From: Streptomyces olivoverticillatus
Lineage (GTDB): Bacteria > Actinomycetota > Actinomycetes > Streptomycetales > Streptomycetaceae
Direction: 5' to 3'
DNA length: 64,000 nt
Assembly (NCBI RefSeq): GCF_014203555.1
Contig: NZ_JACHJH010000006.1
Coordinates: forward strand, 62,001-126,000
The notes beneath the pieces were generated by a model. That model saw only the letters and a program-made list of their open reading frames with translations, searched no databases and was not told where the DNA came from. The translations under genes were made by a program, and so were the position numbers. This document shows positions 25,470 to 34,030 of this stretch, in pieces; the first letter of the stretch is position 1, and each line of letters starts with the position of its first letter.

Positions 25470-26888
25470 GTGATCGCGCACGACGGGATGTTCATCGACG
25501 GCGCCTGGCGCCCTGCCTCCGGCACCGACACCATCGAGGTGCTGAACCCGGCCGACGAGAGCGTCCTCGGCACCGTCCCCGCGGGCACGGCCGACGACGT
25601 GGACGCCGCGGTGCGGGCCGCCCGCGCGGCCCTGCCCGCCTGGGCCGCCACCCCGCCCGCCCGCCGCGCCGAGTACCTGACCGCCCTGCGGGACGCGCTC
25701 GCCGAGCGCGGCGAGGAGATCGCCCGGACCGTCGTCGCCGAGCTGGGGTCGACCGTCGGCTTCGCCCGCGCCGTGCACGCCGGGCTGCCGGTCGCCGTCA
25801 CCGGCTCGTACGCCGAACTGGCCGCGAGCTTCGCCTTCGAGGAGCGGATCGGCAATTCGACCGTCTTCCACGAGCCCGTCGGCGTGGTCGGCGCGATCAC
25901 GCCGTGGAACTACCCGCTCCACCAGATCGTGGCCAAGGTCGCTCCGGCGCTGGCCGCGGGCTGCACGGTCGTCCTCAAGCCCGCCGAAGACACGCCGCTG
26001 ACCGCTCGGCTCTTCGCCGAGTGCGTGGCCGTCGCGGGTCTGCCCGCGGGCGTCTTCAACCTCGTCACCGGCCTCGGCCCGGTCGCCGGGCAGGCGCTCG
26101 CCGAGCACGAGGACGTGGATCTGGTCTCCTTCACGGGCTCGACCGCCGTCGGCAGGCGGATCGGCGCGATCGCCGGAGGTGCGGTCAAGCGCGTCGCCCT
26201 CGAGCTCGGCGGCAAGTCCGCCTGCGTCGTGCTGCCCGGCGCGGACCTGCCCAAGGCCGTCGGCGCCACCGTCGCCGACGTCTGCCGCAACTCCGGGCAG
26301 TCCTGCAACGCCCTGACCCGGCTGCTCGTCCACGCCGACCACTACGAGGAGGCCGTCGCGCTGGCCGCGGAGGCCGTCGCCCCGTATGTGCCCGGCGACC
26401 CGGGCGATCCCGCCACCCGCCTCGGCCCGGTGGTCAGCGGCCGCCAGCGCGACCGCGTCCGCGGCTACATCGAGAAGGGCGTCGAGGAGGGCGCGCGCCT
26501 GGTCACGGGCGGCCCCGAGGCGCCCGAGGGCCGGGATAAGGGCCACTGGGTGCGCCCGACGGTCTTCGCCGACGTCACCCCGGAGATGACCATCGCCCAG
26601 GAGGAGATCTTCGGGCCCGTCGTCTCGATCATGAAGTACCGCGACGAGGAGGAGGCCCTGCGCATCGCCAACGGCACCGTCTACGGCCTCGGCGGCGCCG
26701 TGTGGGCCGCGGACGAGAGCACGGCGGTGGCCTTCGCCCGCCGCATGGACACCGGGCAGATCGACATCAACGGCGGCCGGTACAACCTGCGGGCGCCCTT
26801 CGGCGGGTACAAGCAGTCCGGCGTCGGCCGGGAGCTGGGCGAGCACGGTCTGGCGGAGTACCTCCAGACCAAGTCGCTGCAGTTCTGA
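25470..26888 (+). CDS. NAD(P)+-dependent aldehyde dehydrogenase
   Basis: A 472-residue member of the ALDH superfamily. PWNYPLHQIVAKVAPALAAG binds the cofactor, TGSTAVGRRI is the Rossmann glycine turn, ELGGKS contains the general-base Glu and NSGQSCNALTRLLV the catalytic Cys. EEIFGPVVSIMKY and FGGYKQSGVGRELG complete the fold. The enzyme oxidises an aldehyde to an acid. GTG 25470 is preceded by AAGGAGA at 25457-25463. It is followed after 53 bases by a zinc alcohol dehydrogenase, so the two may act successively on an alcohol substrate, which is not identifiable. Confidence 0.92.
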   Translation: MIAHDGMFIDGAWRPASGTDTIEVLNPADESVLGTVPAGTADDVDAAVRAARAALPAWAATPPARRAEYLTALRDALAERGEEIARTVVAELGSTVGFARAVHAGLPVAVTGSYAELAASFAFEERIGNSTVFHEPVGVVGAITPWNYPLHQIVAKVAPALAAGCTVVLKPAEDTPLTARLFAECVAVAGLPAGVFNLVTGLGPVAGQALAEHEDVDLVSFTGSTAVGRRIGAIAGGAVKRVALELGGKSACVVLPGADLPKAVGATVADVCRNSGQSCNALTRLLVHADHYEEAVALAAEAVAPYVPGDPGDPATRLGPVVSGRQRDRVRGYIEKGVEEGARLVTGGPEAPEGRDKGHWVRPTVFADVTPEMTIAQEEIFGPVVSIMKYRDEEEALRIANGTVYGLGGAVWAADESTAVAFARRMDTGQIDINGGRYNLRAPFGGYKQSGVGRELGEHGLAEYLQTKSLQF

Positions 26889-26941
26889 CCGGCGCGACCG
26901 CGTCCGTTTTCGCAATCGGAACCGCCTAGGAAGGGGCCGGC

Positions 26942-28027
26942 ATGGTCCGCGCCGCCGTACTGCCCGCCGTTGGCGCCCCGCTGAGGATCGCCGCGATAGA
27001 GCTGCCCCCGCCCGGCCCCGGCCGGGTGCGGGTCAAGCTCGCCGCCGCCGGGGTGTGCCACTCCGACCTCTCCCTCTCCAACGGCACGCTGCGCCAGCCC
27101 GTGCCGGCCGTGCTGGGGCACGAGGGCGCGGGCACCGTCACCGCCGTCGGCGAGGGCGTCACCGCGGTGGCGCCCGGCGACCGGGTGGTCCTCAACTGGG
27201 CCCCCTCCTGCGGCGGGTGCCACTTCTGCGCCCTGGGCGAGCCGTGGCTGTGCGCCCGCGCCGCCGACGGCCACGGCACCCCCTACGCCACCCTCGCCGA
27301 CAGCGGCGGCGAGCTCTACGCGGGCCTGGGCACCGCCGTCTTCGCCGAGGAGACCGTGGTGCCGGCGAGCGCCGTCCTCCCGCTGCCGGAGGGCGTGCCG
27401 CTCGCCGAGGGCGCGCTGCTGGGCTGCGCGGTGCTCACCGGCTACGGGGCCGTGCACCACAGCGCCCGGGTGCGGGCGGGCGAGTCGGTGGTGGTGTACG
27501 GCGTCGGCGGCGTGGGACTGGCCGCCCTGCAGGCCGCGCGGATCGCGGGCGCGCACCCGCTGATCGCCGTCGACGTCTCGCCCGGCAAGGAGGCGCTGGC
27601 CCGCGCCGCCGGAGCCACCGACTTCCTCCTCGCCTCGCCCGACACCGCCAAGGAGGTCCGCAAGCTGACCGGCGGGCACGGCGCGGACGTCGCCGTCGAG
27701 TGCGTGGGCCGGGCCGACACCATCCGCACCGCCTGGTCCTCCACCCGGCGGGGCGGCCGCACCACGGTCGTCGGCATCGGCGGCAAGGACCAGCAGGTCT
27801 CCTTCTCCGCGCTGGAGCTCTTCCACTTCGGCCGCACGCTCTCCGGCTGCGTCTACGGCAACAGCGACCCCGCGCGGGACCTGCCGGTCATCGCCGGGCA
27901 CGTCCGCGCGGGCCGCTTCGACCTGTCCGCCATGGTCACCGACCGCATCGGACTCGACGGCATCCCCGGCGCGTTCGAGGCGATGCTCGCCGGGCGCGGC
28001 GGGCGGGCCCTGGTGGTCTTCGAGTAG
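26942..28027 (+). CDS. Zinc-dependent alcohol dehydrogenase (class III-like MDR)
   Basis: A 361-residue medium-chain dehydrogenase. GVCHSDLS gives the first catalytic-zinc Cys, GHEGAGTV the His-Glu pair, and CGGCHFCALGEPWLC the four structural-zinc Cys. GVGGVGLAALQAARIAGAHPLIAVD is the Rossmann fold with Asp for NAD. Start ATG 26942 follows AAGGGG. It probably forms an operon with the aldehyde dehydrogenase, oxidising an alcohol or a mycothiol/thiol adduct to the aldehyde level. Substrate unknown. Confidence 0.92.
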   Translation: MVRAAVLPAVGAPLRIAAIELPPPGPGRVRVKLAAAGVCHSDLSLSNGTLRQPVPAVLGHEGAGTVTAVGEGVTAVAPGDRVVLNWAPSCGGCHFCALGEPWLCARAADGHGTPYATLADSGGELYAGLGTAVFAEETVVPASAVLPLPEGVPLAEGALLGCAVLTGYGAVHHSARVRAGESVVVYGVGGVGLAALQAARIAGAHPLIAVDVSPGKEALARAAGATDFLLASPDTAKEVRKLTGGHGADVAVECVGRADTIRTAWSSTRRGGRTTVVGIGGKDQQVSFSALELFHFGRTLSGCVYGNSDPARDLPVIAGHVRAGRFDLSAMVTDRIGLDGIPGAFEAMLAGRGGRALVVFE

Positions 28028-28044
28028 CCGCGGGTCGGCGCCCT

Positions 28045-28605
28045 TCACCCTCCGTCGTGCGCCCACTGAGGAGACGGCAGATGGATCAGCACCAGGACTG
28101 TCCCGGCGAGCGTGAAATTGCGCAACGCCGCCTGCAGGCCGTTCCACTTCGCCGACTGCCACATCGCGAACCACTCGCCGCCGATGGCGATGAAGCCCAG
28201 CCCGAAGAGCAGCATGAGCATCAACAGCCCCAGGGTGGAGGCCCGGCGGGCCGGCCCGTAATCGGCGCGGCCCGACCGGCGGTCCCCCAGCAGCTCGCGC
28301 ACCCACAGCACCGAAGCCGCCACGAGGACGAACGCGCAGAGCGTCTCCCAGATCACGATGGCGACGTAGGTGAGGTCCTGGACGGTGTGCGAGGTGATCG
28401 CGCGCCACATCAGGTCCGCGTCCTGGAACGTGGTGTCCATCGCGAGCACATGGCGGACGAACTGCTGGTTGGTGCCGAAGTCGGTGATGTTGCCGAAGGT
28501 GACCAAGGTGATGTAGACCGCTACCGTCGCGGTCAGGGCGGCGGCCGCCACCGGCAGCGTGCCCAGCGGCCGCAGACCGCGCGCCCCCTTGCTGTTCCAG
28601 GCCAT
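28045..28605 (-). CDS. DUF2165-family small membrane protein
   Basis: A 186-residue integral membrane protein with four hydrophobic segments (VAAAALTATVAVYITLVTF, LTYVAIVIWETLCAFVLV, STLGLLMLMLLFGLGFIAI and a C-terminal one). The NITDFGTNQQFVRHVLAMDTTF loop and GGEWFAMWQSAKWNGLQAALRNF are signature segments of DUF2165. Function is not known. ATG at 28605 has GGGGAGGG upstream. It is divergent from the TetR gene at 28758, sharing a gap with a palindromic operator, so it may be that regulator's target. Confidence 0.85.
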   Translation of the reverse strand: MAWNSKGARGLRPLGTLPVAAAALTATVAVYITLVTFGNITDFGTNQQFVRHVLAMDTTFQDADLMWRAITSHTVQDLTYVAIVIWETLCAFVLVAASVLWVRELLGDRRSGRADYGPARRASTLGLLMLMLLFGLGFIAIGGEWFAMWQSAKWNGLQAALRNFTLAGTVLVLIHLPSPQWAHDGG

Positions 28606-28672
28606 CCGCCCTCCCCGTCGGCCGTGGCTTACCTGCGTGAATGCATTCCCGTGGGAAGGGCCGCGTACGCCA

Positions 28673-28690
28673 TCTAAGCGCTTGCTCAGC
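28673..28690. promoter_or_regulatory. TetR-type operator (TAAGCGCTTGCTCAGC)
   Basis: An 8-base perfect palindrome AAGCGCTT (28676-28683) lies within CTAAGCGCTTGCTC, a pattern I associate with TetR regulators of acyl-CoA metabolism in actinomycetes. It sits between DUF2165 and the TetR gene, 75 bases before the latter. Confidence 0.5.
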
Positions 28691-28757
28691 TTCGGGGTAT
28701 GGTGTTCGTTCTTCTGTCGGCGAGGGGCCCCGGCGGGCCCGGAGAGCGGGGCGCGGT

Positions 28758-29393
28758 ATGGGCACGGAGGCGGAGCGGAACGGGGAGTGGGCAGAGGTCA
28801 CCCCCGACGCCGCCCGGCGGCTGCTGACCGCGGGGGTCCAGGCCTTCGCCGAGCGCGGCTACCACGCCACCACCACCCGGGACATCGCCGGCCGCGCCGG
28901 CATGAGCCCCGCGGCTCTCTACATCCACTACAAGACCAAGGAAGAGCTGCTCTACCGGATCAGCTCCGTCGGCCACCGGCTGGCACTCGGCATCCTTGAG
29001 CGCGCCCGCGACGGCGCGGGCGGCCCCGCCGAGCGGCTCGCCGACGCCGTCCGCCACTTCGTGCGCTGGCACGCCGAGCACCACACCACCGCCCGCGTCG
29101 TGCAGTACGAACTCGGTGCGCTCGGCGAGGAGCACTACGCCGAGATCGTCGGGCTGCGCCGCGAGACCGACGCGGCGGTGCGCGACATCATCGAAGACGG
29201 CGTGCGGACGGGTGACTTCGACGTCCCGGACGTGCGCGGCACCGGCCTGGCCGTGGTCTCCCTGTGCATCGACGTGGCCCGCTGGTTCACGTCCGACGGC
29301 AAGCGCACCCCCGACGAGATCGGCGACCTCTACGCCGGGCTCGTCCTGCGCATGGTGGGGTGCACCGGGCACCGGCCCGGGGATCACCGCTGA
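28758..29393 (+). CDS. TetR-family transcriptional regulator
   Basis: A 211-residue regulator with the TetR N-terminal helix-turn-helix: LLTAGVQAFAERGYHATTTRDIAGRAGMSPAALYIHYKTKEELLYRI. The C-terminal ligand domain (about 60-211) is of the fatty-acid-type helical kind (LADAVRHFVRWHAEHHTTARVVQYELGAL). ATG 28758 gives the usual short N-terminal arm; the frame is open further upstream through the operator and is not used. It is divergent from DUF2165 and 15 bases before soxR. A role in lipid or acyl-CoA control is an inference from the operator type. Confidence 0.9.
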   Translation: MGTEAERNGEWAEVTPDAARRLLTAGVQAFAERGYHATTTRDIAGRAGMSPAALYIHYKTKEELLYRISSVGHRLALGILERARDGAGGPAERLADAVRHFVRWHAEHHTTARVVQYELGALGEEHYAEIVGLRRETDAAVRDIIEDGVRTGDFDVPDVRGTGLAVVSLCIDVARWFTSDGKRTPDEIGDLYAGLVLRMVGCTGHRPGDHR

Positions 29394-29408
29394 CGTAAAG
29401 TCCACGCC

Positions 29409-29870
29409 ATGCCGCAGATTTCCACCCAGGTCCACGAGCTGACCGTCGGTCAGCTCTCCGCGCGCAGCGGCGCGGCCGTCTCAGCACTGCACTTCTACGA
29501 GGCCAAGGGGCTGATTTCCAGCCGCCGCACCTCCGGCAACCAGCGCCGCTACGGCCGTGACGCACTGCGCCGGGTCGCCTTCATACGGGCCTCCCAGCGC
29601 GTCGGCATCCCGCTCGCCACCATTCGCGATGCGCTCGCCGAGCTGCCCGACGAGCGCACGCCCAACCGCGAGGACTGGGCGCGGCTGTCCGAGGTCTGGC
29701 GGGCCGAGCTCGACCGGCGCATCCAGCAGCTGGGGAAGCTGCGCGACCACCTCGACGACTGCATCGGCTGCGGCTGCCTCTCGCTCGACAAGTGCGCGCT
29801 GTCCAACCCCGACGACCGCTTCGGCGGCCTGGGCACCGGCTCGATGCTCTACGGCCAGCGCAACGCCTGA
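29409..29870 (+). CDS. soxR: Redox-sensing MerR-family activator SoxR
   Basis: A 153-residue MerR regulator. [26 protein letters not shown] is the MerR winged helix-turn-helix, followed by the dimerisation coil. [12 protein letters not shown] near residues 118-129 matches the CX2CXCX5C motif that binds the [2Fe-2S] cluster oxidised by redox-cycling compounds. In streptomycetes SoxR responds to endogenous antibiotics such as actinorhodin and controls a small regulon of oxidoreductases and exporters. No SoxR box was located in the flanking gaps. A strong palindromic terminator follows. Confidence 0.95.
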   Translation: MPQISTQVHELTVGQLSARSGAAVSALHFYEAKGLISSRRTSGNQRRYGRDALRRVAFIRASQRVGIPLATIRDALAELPDERTPNREDWARLSEVWRAELDRRIQQLGKLRDHLDDCIGCGCLSLDKCALSNPDDRFGGLGTGSMLYGQRNA

Positions 29871-29891
29871 CGCCCGCCCGGCCGGGCGGAC

Positions 29892-29915
29892 GTTCCCCGG
29901 GGCGCCCCGGGGAAC
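29892..29915. terminator. Bidirectional hairpin terminator
   Basis: GTTCCCCGGGGC followed immediately by GCCCCGGGGAAC forms a perfect 24-base palindrome between the convergent soxR and zinc-ribbon genes. It probably stops both transcripts. Confidence 0.7.
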
Positions 29916-29919
29916 GCCC

Positions 29920-30531
29920 TCACACCGCCGCGTACCGCTCCGCCAGGGCGTAGCGCCGGGCCGCGGAGAGCGCGGCCGCGGTGAGCACCGGGGGCGGCAC
30001 CACGATGCCGCAGTCCGTGCAGACCGGCCCCTGGAGCGGGAAGCGCTCGAGGTCGGTGCGCCACTCGATGCGCTCCTGGGCGCAGACCGGGCAGGTGTCG
30101 CCCGGCGCGGACTCCATCGCCTTGATCACCCGCCGCAGCACCTCCGCGAGCCGCGCGTCCGGCTGCACCAGCGGCGAGGCGCAGGGCACGATGTCGCAGC
30201 CGCCCCAGGTGTTGCGGTGCCAGTCGTCGACCGCACTGGGCTGGCGGATGCCGTCGTGCTTCTCGCTCCTGCGCCGTCCCGCGAACTCGGCCTCGTACGC
30301 CAGCCAGAGCTCACGGGCCTCCTCGAGCTCGGCCAGCGCCGCGAGGAGCGATGCGGGGTCGGGAGCCCGGTCGTCGGGGGCGAACCCGGCACGTGAGCAC
30401 AGATGGTGCCAGGTCGCCCGGTGCCCGTACGGGGCGAAGCGTTCGAGGCATTTGCGCAAGCAGGTCCGTCGCAGCGCGATCGTGTTCCGTGGATTGCGCA
30501 CCTCTCGAGCCAGTGCTCTGAAACCTGCCAC
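29920..30531 (-). CDS. Zinc-ribbon protein of unknown function
   Basis: A 203-residue protein. The GTG at 30531 is preceded by GGAGG nine bases away. The N-terminal half is Arg- and Trp-rich (TCLRKCLERFAPYGHRATWHHLCSR), the middle has WGGCDIVPCASP, and the end has CPVC then CTDCG spaced by about 22 residues, the pattern of a zinc ribbon. Ten Cys residues in 203 suggest metal binding. I do not recognise the family; DNA- or RNA-binding is plausible but unsupported. It converges on soxR. Confidence 0.65.
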   Translation of the reverse strand: MAGFRALAREVRNPRNTIALRRTCLRKCLERFAPYGHRATWHHLCSRAGFAPDDRAPDPASLLAALAELEEARELWLAYEAEFAGRRRSEKHDGIRQPSAVDDWHRNTWGGCDIVPCASPLVQPDARLAEVLRRVIKAMESAPGDTCPVCAQERIEWRTDLERFPLQGPVCTDCGIVVPPPVLTAAALSAARRYALAERYAAV

Positions 30532-30682
30532 TGCATCCCACCTCCGGCGGCGCGGACTCGGATCGACATGGAAGGGACGTAACCCGCCGCGAATCGGATC
30601 CATCGGATCGAGACCGGATGGATCCGCCGGGCGCGGTACGCCGCCGACTCCGCTCTGCTACCCCCATCGGGCGCACAGATGT

Positions 30683-30709
30683 GGGCTTCGCCGAAGGTGG
30701 CGCAAGCCC
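30683..30709 (-). terminator. Hairpin after alpha/beta hydrolase gene
   Basis: GGGCTTCGCC pairs with GGCG-C-AAGCCC around a short loop, beginning 10 bases past the stop of the minus-strand hydrolase. There is no T-run, as usual for streptomycete terminators. Confidence 0.5.
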
Positions 30710-30718
30710 GACCGCCGT

Positions 30719-32041
30719 TCAGCGCAGGATCCGGCCTGTCAGCAGGACCAGCCGGGCCAGTTCCGGGTGACAGATGTCGCTGTGGGCGCCCGAGGGCGGG
30801 CCGCCGCGCCGCACCACGGAGGAGCAGTCGACGTTGACGCAGCCCGCGCCGGGCAGCGCGCCGCCCAGGGCCGAGTCGAGGGTGAGCTGCGCACAGCCGT
30901 CGACGGCCTGGATGCCGTCGTGGCCCATGGCGCCCCACCGGGAGTCGTCCAGCCAGGCCAGCGAGTCGGGGTCGTCCGCGACCCGGGAGGCCAGCGGGTA
31001 GAGCATGCCCAGGGCCTGGTCGTAGCGCGAGTGACAGCAGACCACCGGCCCCTGCACCCGGTCCGGCGTCCCCTCCAGGGCCCCCGCGCGGCCGGTGGCG
31101 AAGGGCAGCCGGGGCGTGAACGCGTAGTGCGAGAAGGCGCCTTGGAGCATGGTGAGGGAGTGCACGCAGCCGCCGCGCTCCGTCAGGGTCCGGGCGGCGA
31201 AGGAGACGAGCCGCCCGCCGAAGCTGTGGCCCACCAGGTGGACGCGGAGGCCGGGGGCGGAGGCTGCGAGCGCCGCGAGGAGCGGGCCGAGACCCGCCCG
31301 GCCGACCGTGCCCGCCCGCCGCTTCATCTCCCAGTACGAGGCCTGGCGCAGCAGCTCCAGCGCCCCGCTCCACAGCCGCTGCCACACGTCGCCGAAGAGC
31401 TCGGCGGGCACCGCGCCCGCGGCCGTCAGCGCGTCCGCGAAGCGCCCGCACACCTCGGGGGCGGGGCGGACGAGCATGGCGGGATCCGCCGCGTCGACGT
31501 CGTCCATGTCTTGTATGTCGGCGGCGGTCGGCGCCGTGGAGGTCCCCTCGGTCCGGCCGTGCGCGACGAGGGTGCGCACGAGGCCGGCGAACTCCTCCAG
31601 GCGCGCGTCGTCCGGCGGCCGCCGCTCGATGAGTTCGGCCAGCCGGTCCAGCAGCGCTTCGCTGCCGGGGAAGACGCCGGCCAGCGCCCGCAGCGTGTCC
31701 GGGCCGAGCTCGGGCCCCGCGGCGGTCAGAGCTGGGCGGGAGGGCGGGAAGTCGGGCACCGGCTCGTCCGTGAACCGCATCGACGGCCAGATCACGCCGC
31801 CGTAGCCGAGGCACACGGGGCCGGGGGCGCCCGCGAGGAGGCCGGGGAAGGGGGCGAAGAAGGAGCGGTAGAGCCCGGTGGCGGTCGACCGGCTGTTGTT
31901 CCAGCCGTGTGCGAAGACCACCAGATCGGTCAGGCCCGCCGCTGCTGCCCCGCCCAGCAGGGCGTCCCGCTCGCCGGGGTCGGGATCCCCCTGCGCGTCG
32001 AACGTCGTCTCCCAGTACGGTGCCACGCCCATGTCCGCCAT
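30719..32041 (-). CDS. Alpha/beta-hydrolase-fold protein, serine-hydrolase type
   Basis: A 440-residue protein. VVFAHGWNNSRSTA gives the oxyanion-hole HG motif and LVGHSFGGRLVSFAA the nucleophile elbow with Ser about residue 275. The late SGAHSDICHPE supplies a likely catalytic His. The insert between these elements is large and helical, unlike typical lipases. No signal peptide is visible, so it is probably cytoplasmic. Start ATG 32041 is preceded by GGGGGAC. It is divergent from the TetR gene at 32173. Substrate unknown. Confidence 0.8.
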   Translation of the reverse strand: MADMGVAPYWETTFDAQGDPDPGERDALLGGAAAAGLTDLVVFAHGWNNSRSTATGLYRSFFAPFPGLLAGAPGPVCLGYGGVIWPSMRFTDEPVPDFPPSRPALTAAGPELGPDTLRALAGVFPGSEALLDRLAELIERRPPDDARLEEFAGLVRTLVAHGRTEGTSTAPTAADIQDMDDVDAADPAMLVRPAPEVCGRFADALTAAGAVPAELFGDVWQRLWSGALELLRQASYWEMKRRAGTVGRAGLGPLLAALAASAPGLRVHLVGHSFGGRLVSFAARTLTERGGCVHSLTMLQGAFSHYAFTPRLPFATGRAGALEGTPDRVQGPVVCCHSRYDQALGMLYPLASRVADDPDSLAWLDDSRWGAMGHDGIQAVDGCAQLTLDSALGGALPGAGCVNVDCSSVVRRGGPPSGAHSDICHPELARLVLLTGRILR

Positions 32042-32172
32042 GCGTCCCCCTGACCTGCTCCGCTGTGGGCGCATCGTCCTGCCGTCAAGGGTGCATGTCC
32101 AGCCTTCGCCCGCTCTGTTCACCCGACGGTGGGGGCTACTCTGCCGACAGCCGAGCCGAAGGAGACGTGAAC

Positions 32173-32769
32173 GTGAACAGCGTGCGCAGCGCGGTAGTTG
32201 CCAGGACGGTTCCGCAGCGGCTGCTGGCAGCCGCCACCCGGCTCTTCGCCGAGCAGGGCTACGACCGCACCTCCGTCCAGGAGATCGTGGAGGCGGCGGG
32301 CGTCACCAAGGGCGCGCTCTATCACTACTTCGGCTCGAAGGACGATTTGCTGCACGAGGTGTACGGGCGGGTCCTGCGGCTGCAGCAGGAGCGGCTGGAC
32401 GCCTTCGCGGACGCGGCGGCGCCGGTGGAGCAGCGGTTGCGGGAGGCCGCTGCGGACGTCGTCGTCACGAGCATAGAGAACCTCGACGACACGAAGATCT
32501 TCTTCCGGTCGATGCACCACCTCGGCCCGGACCGGCTCCGGCAGGTCCGCGCCGAGCGGCGCCGCTACCACGAGCGCTTCCGCGCGCTGGTGGAGGAGGG
32601 GCAGCGGTCGGGCGTCTTCAACGCGACCACCCCCGCCGACCTGGTGGTGGACTACCACTTCGGGTCGGTCCACCACCTGGGCAGCTGGTACCGGCCGGGC
32701 GGCCCGCTGGGCCCGCAGCAGGTGGCCGACCACCTGGCCGACCTGCTGCTGCGGGCGCTGCGACCCTAG
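32173..32769 (+). CDS. TetR-family transcriptional regulator
   Basis: A 198-residue TetR regulator: RLLAAATRLFAEQGYDRTSVQEIVEAAGVTKGALYHYFGSKDDLLHEV is the DNA-binding domain, followed by a C-terminal helical domain similar to lipid/CoA-responsive TetRs. GTG 32173 is preferred to GTG 32167 because AAGGAG at 32157-32162 is then well spaced. It converges on the acyl-CoA dehydrogenase operon and is the likely regulator of the palindrome at 35115. Its TAG stop lies in a CTAG followed by the same ten bases that begin the MITE at 39219. Confidence 0.9.
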   Translation: MNSVRSAVVARTVPQRLLAAATRLFAEQGYDRTSVQEIVEAAGVTKGALYHYFGSKDDLLHEVYGRVLRLQQERLDAFADAAAPVEQRLREAAADVVVTSIENLDDTKIFFRSMHHLGPDRLRQVRAERRRYHERFRALVEEGQRSGVFNATTPADLVVDYHFGSVHHLGSWYRPGGPLGPQQVADHLADLLLRALRP

Positions 32770-32779
32770 GGCGTGTCCG
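32766..32779. repeat. 14-base match to the MITE end
   Basis: CTAGGGCGTGTCCG here is identical to the left flank plus terminal inverted repeat start at 39215-39228. After these bases the two diverge. It may be a decayed solo end of the same element at the TetR stop codon, or chance. Confidence 0.4.
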
Positions 32780-32790
32780 CCCTGGCCGGC

Positions 32791-34023
32791 TCACACGTAG
32801 CGCTTCAACTCCCGCCGCGCCAGCGACCGCTGGTGCACCTCGTCCGGGCCGTCGGCCAGGCGCAGCGTGCGTGCCGCGGCCCACAGCTCCGCCAGCGGGA
32901 AGTCCTGGCTCACCCCGCCCGCGCCGTGCAGCTGCACCGCCTTGTCGATGATGTCCGCCACCGCCCGCGGCGTCGCGATCTTGATCGCCTGGATCTCGGT
33001 GTGCGCACCCCGGTTGCCGACCGTGTCCATCAGCCAGGCCGTCTTGAGCACCAGCAGCCGCAGCTGCTCCACCGCCACCCGCGAGTCGGCGATCCACTCG
33101 TGCACCACCCCCTGCCGCGCGAGGGGCTTGCCGAACGCCTCGCGGGCCACCGCCCGCCGGCACATCAGCTCGATCGCCCGCTCGGCCATGCCGATCAGCC
33201 GCATGCAGTGGTGGATCCGGCCGGGCCCCAGCCGCGCCTGGGCGATGGCGAAGCCGCCCCCCTCCTCCCCGACGAGGTTGGCCGCCGGCACCCGCACCCG
33301 GTCGAGGACGACCTCCGCGTGCCCGCCGTGGTAGTGGTCCTCGTAGCCGTACACCTGCATGGCGCGGCGGACCTCCACCCCCGGCGCGTCCCGGGGGACC
33401 AGGACCATCGACTGCTGCCGGCGCACGTCGGCGCCGTCCGGGTCGGTCTTGCCCATGACGATGAAGACCCGGCAATCGGGGTGCAGGGCGCCCGAGATGT
33501 ACCACTTGCGCCCGGTGATGACGTAGTCGCCGCCGTCCCGCTCGATCCGGGTCTCGATGTTCGTGGCGTCCGACGAGGCCACGTCCGGCTCGGTCATCGC
33601 GAAGGCCGAGCGGATCTCGCCCGCCAGCAGCGGCGTGAGCCACCGCTCGCGCTGCTCCTCGGTGCCGAACTGTGCCAGCAGCTCCATGTTCCCGGTGTCC
33701 GGGGCCGCGCAGTTGAGGGCGAGCGGGGCCAACTGCGGGCTGCGGCCGGTGATCTCGGCCAGTGGCGCGTACTGCAGGTTGGTCAGCCCGGCCCCCCGCG
33801 GGCCGCCGGCCCCGCCGTGCTCGTCGGTGAAGAAGAGGTTCCACAGGCCGCGCCGCCGCGCCTCGGCCTTGAGTTCCTCGACGACGGGCGGGACGTCCCA
33901 GGGGGAGGCCGCCTTGGCGCGCTGCTCCCCGGCGACGGCCTCGGCCGGGTACACGTGCTCGTCCATGAAGGCCAGCAGGCTCTCCCGCAGGGCCAGCGTC
34001 CGGGCGTCGTAGGCGAAGTCCAT
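32791..34023 (-). CDS. Acyl-CoA dehydrogenase
   Basis: A 410-residue flavoprotein of the ACAD family. FAMTEPDVASSDATNIET binds FAD and substrate, ITGRKWYISGA is the strand region, and LHGAGGVSQDFPLAELWAAARTLRLADGPDEVH is the typical C-terminal signature. It oxidises an acyl-CoA to the enoyl-CoA. Proteins of this subtype pair with an APH-like kinase, as in ACAD10/11 where 4-hydroxy acids are phosphorylated before dehydration; exactly such a kinase lies 7 bases upstream. The terminal segment LKRYV matches the subgroup. Start ATG 34023. Confidence 0.92.
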   Translation of the reverse strand: MDFAYDARTLALRESLLAFMDEHVYPAEAVAGEQRAKAASPWDVPPVVEELKAEARRRGLWNLFFTDEHGGAGGPRGAGLTNLQYAPLAEITGRSPQLAPLALNCAAPDTGNMELLAQFGTEEQRERWLTPLLAGEIRSAFAMTEPDVASSDATNIETRIERDGGDYVITGRKWYISGALHPDCRVFIVMGKTDPDGADVRRQQSMVLVPRDAPGVEVRRAMQVYGYEDHYHGGHAEVVLDRVRVPAANLVGEEGGGFAIAQARLGPGRIHHCMRLIGMAERAIELMCRRAVAREAFGKPLARQGVVHEWIADSRVAVEQLRLLVLKTAWLMDTVGNRGAHTEIQAIKIATPRAVADIIDKAVQLHGAGGVSQDFPLAELWAAARTLRLADGPDEVHQRSLARRELKRYV

Positions 34024-34030
34024 GGCGTGC

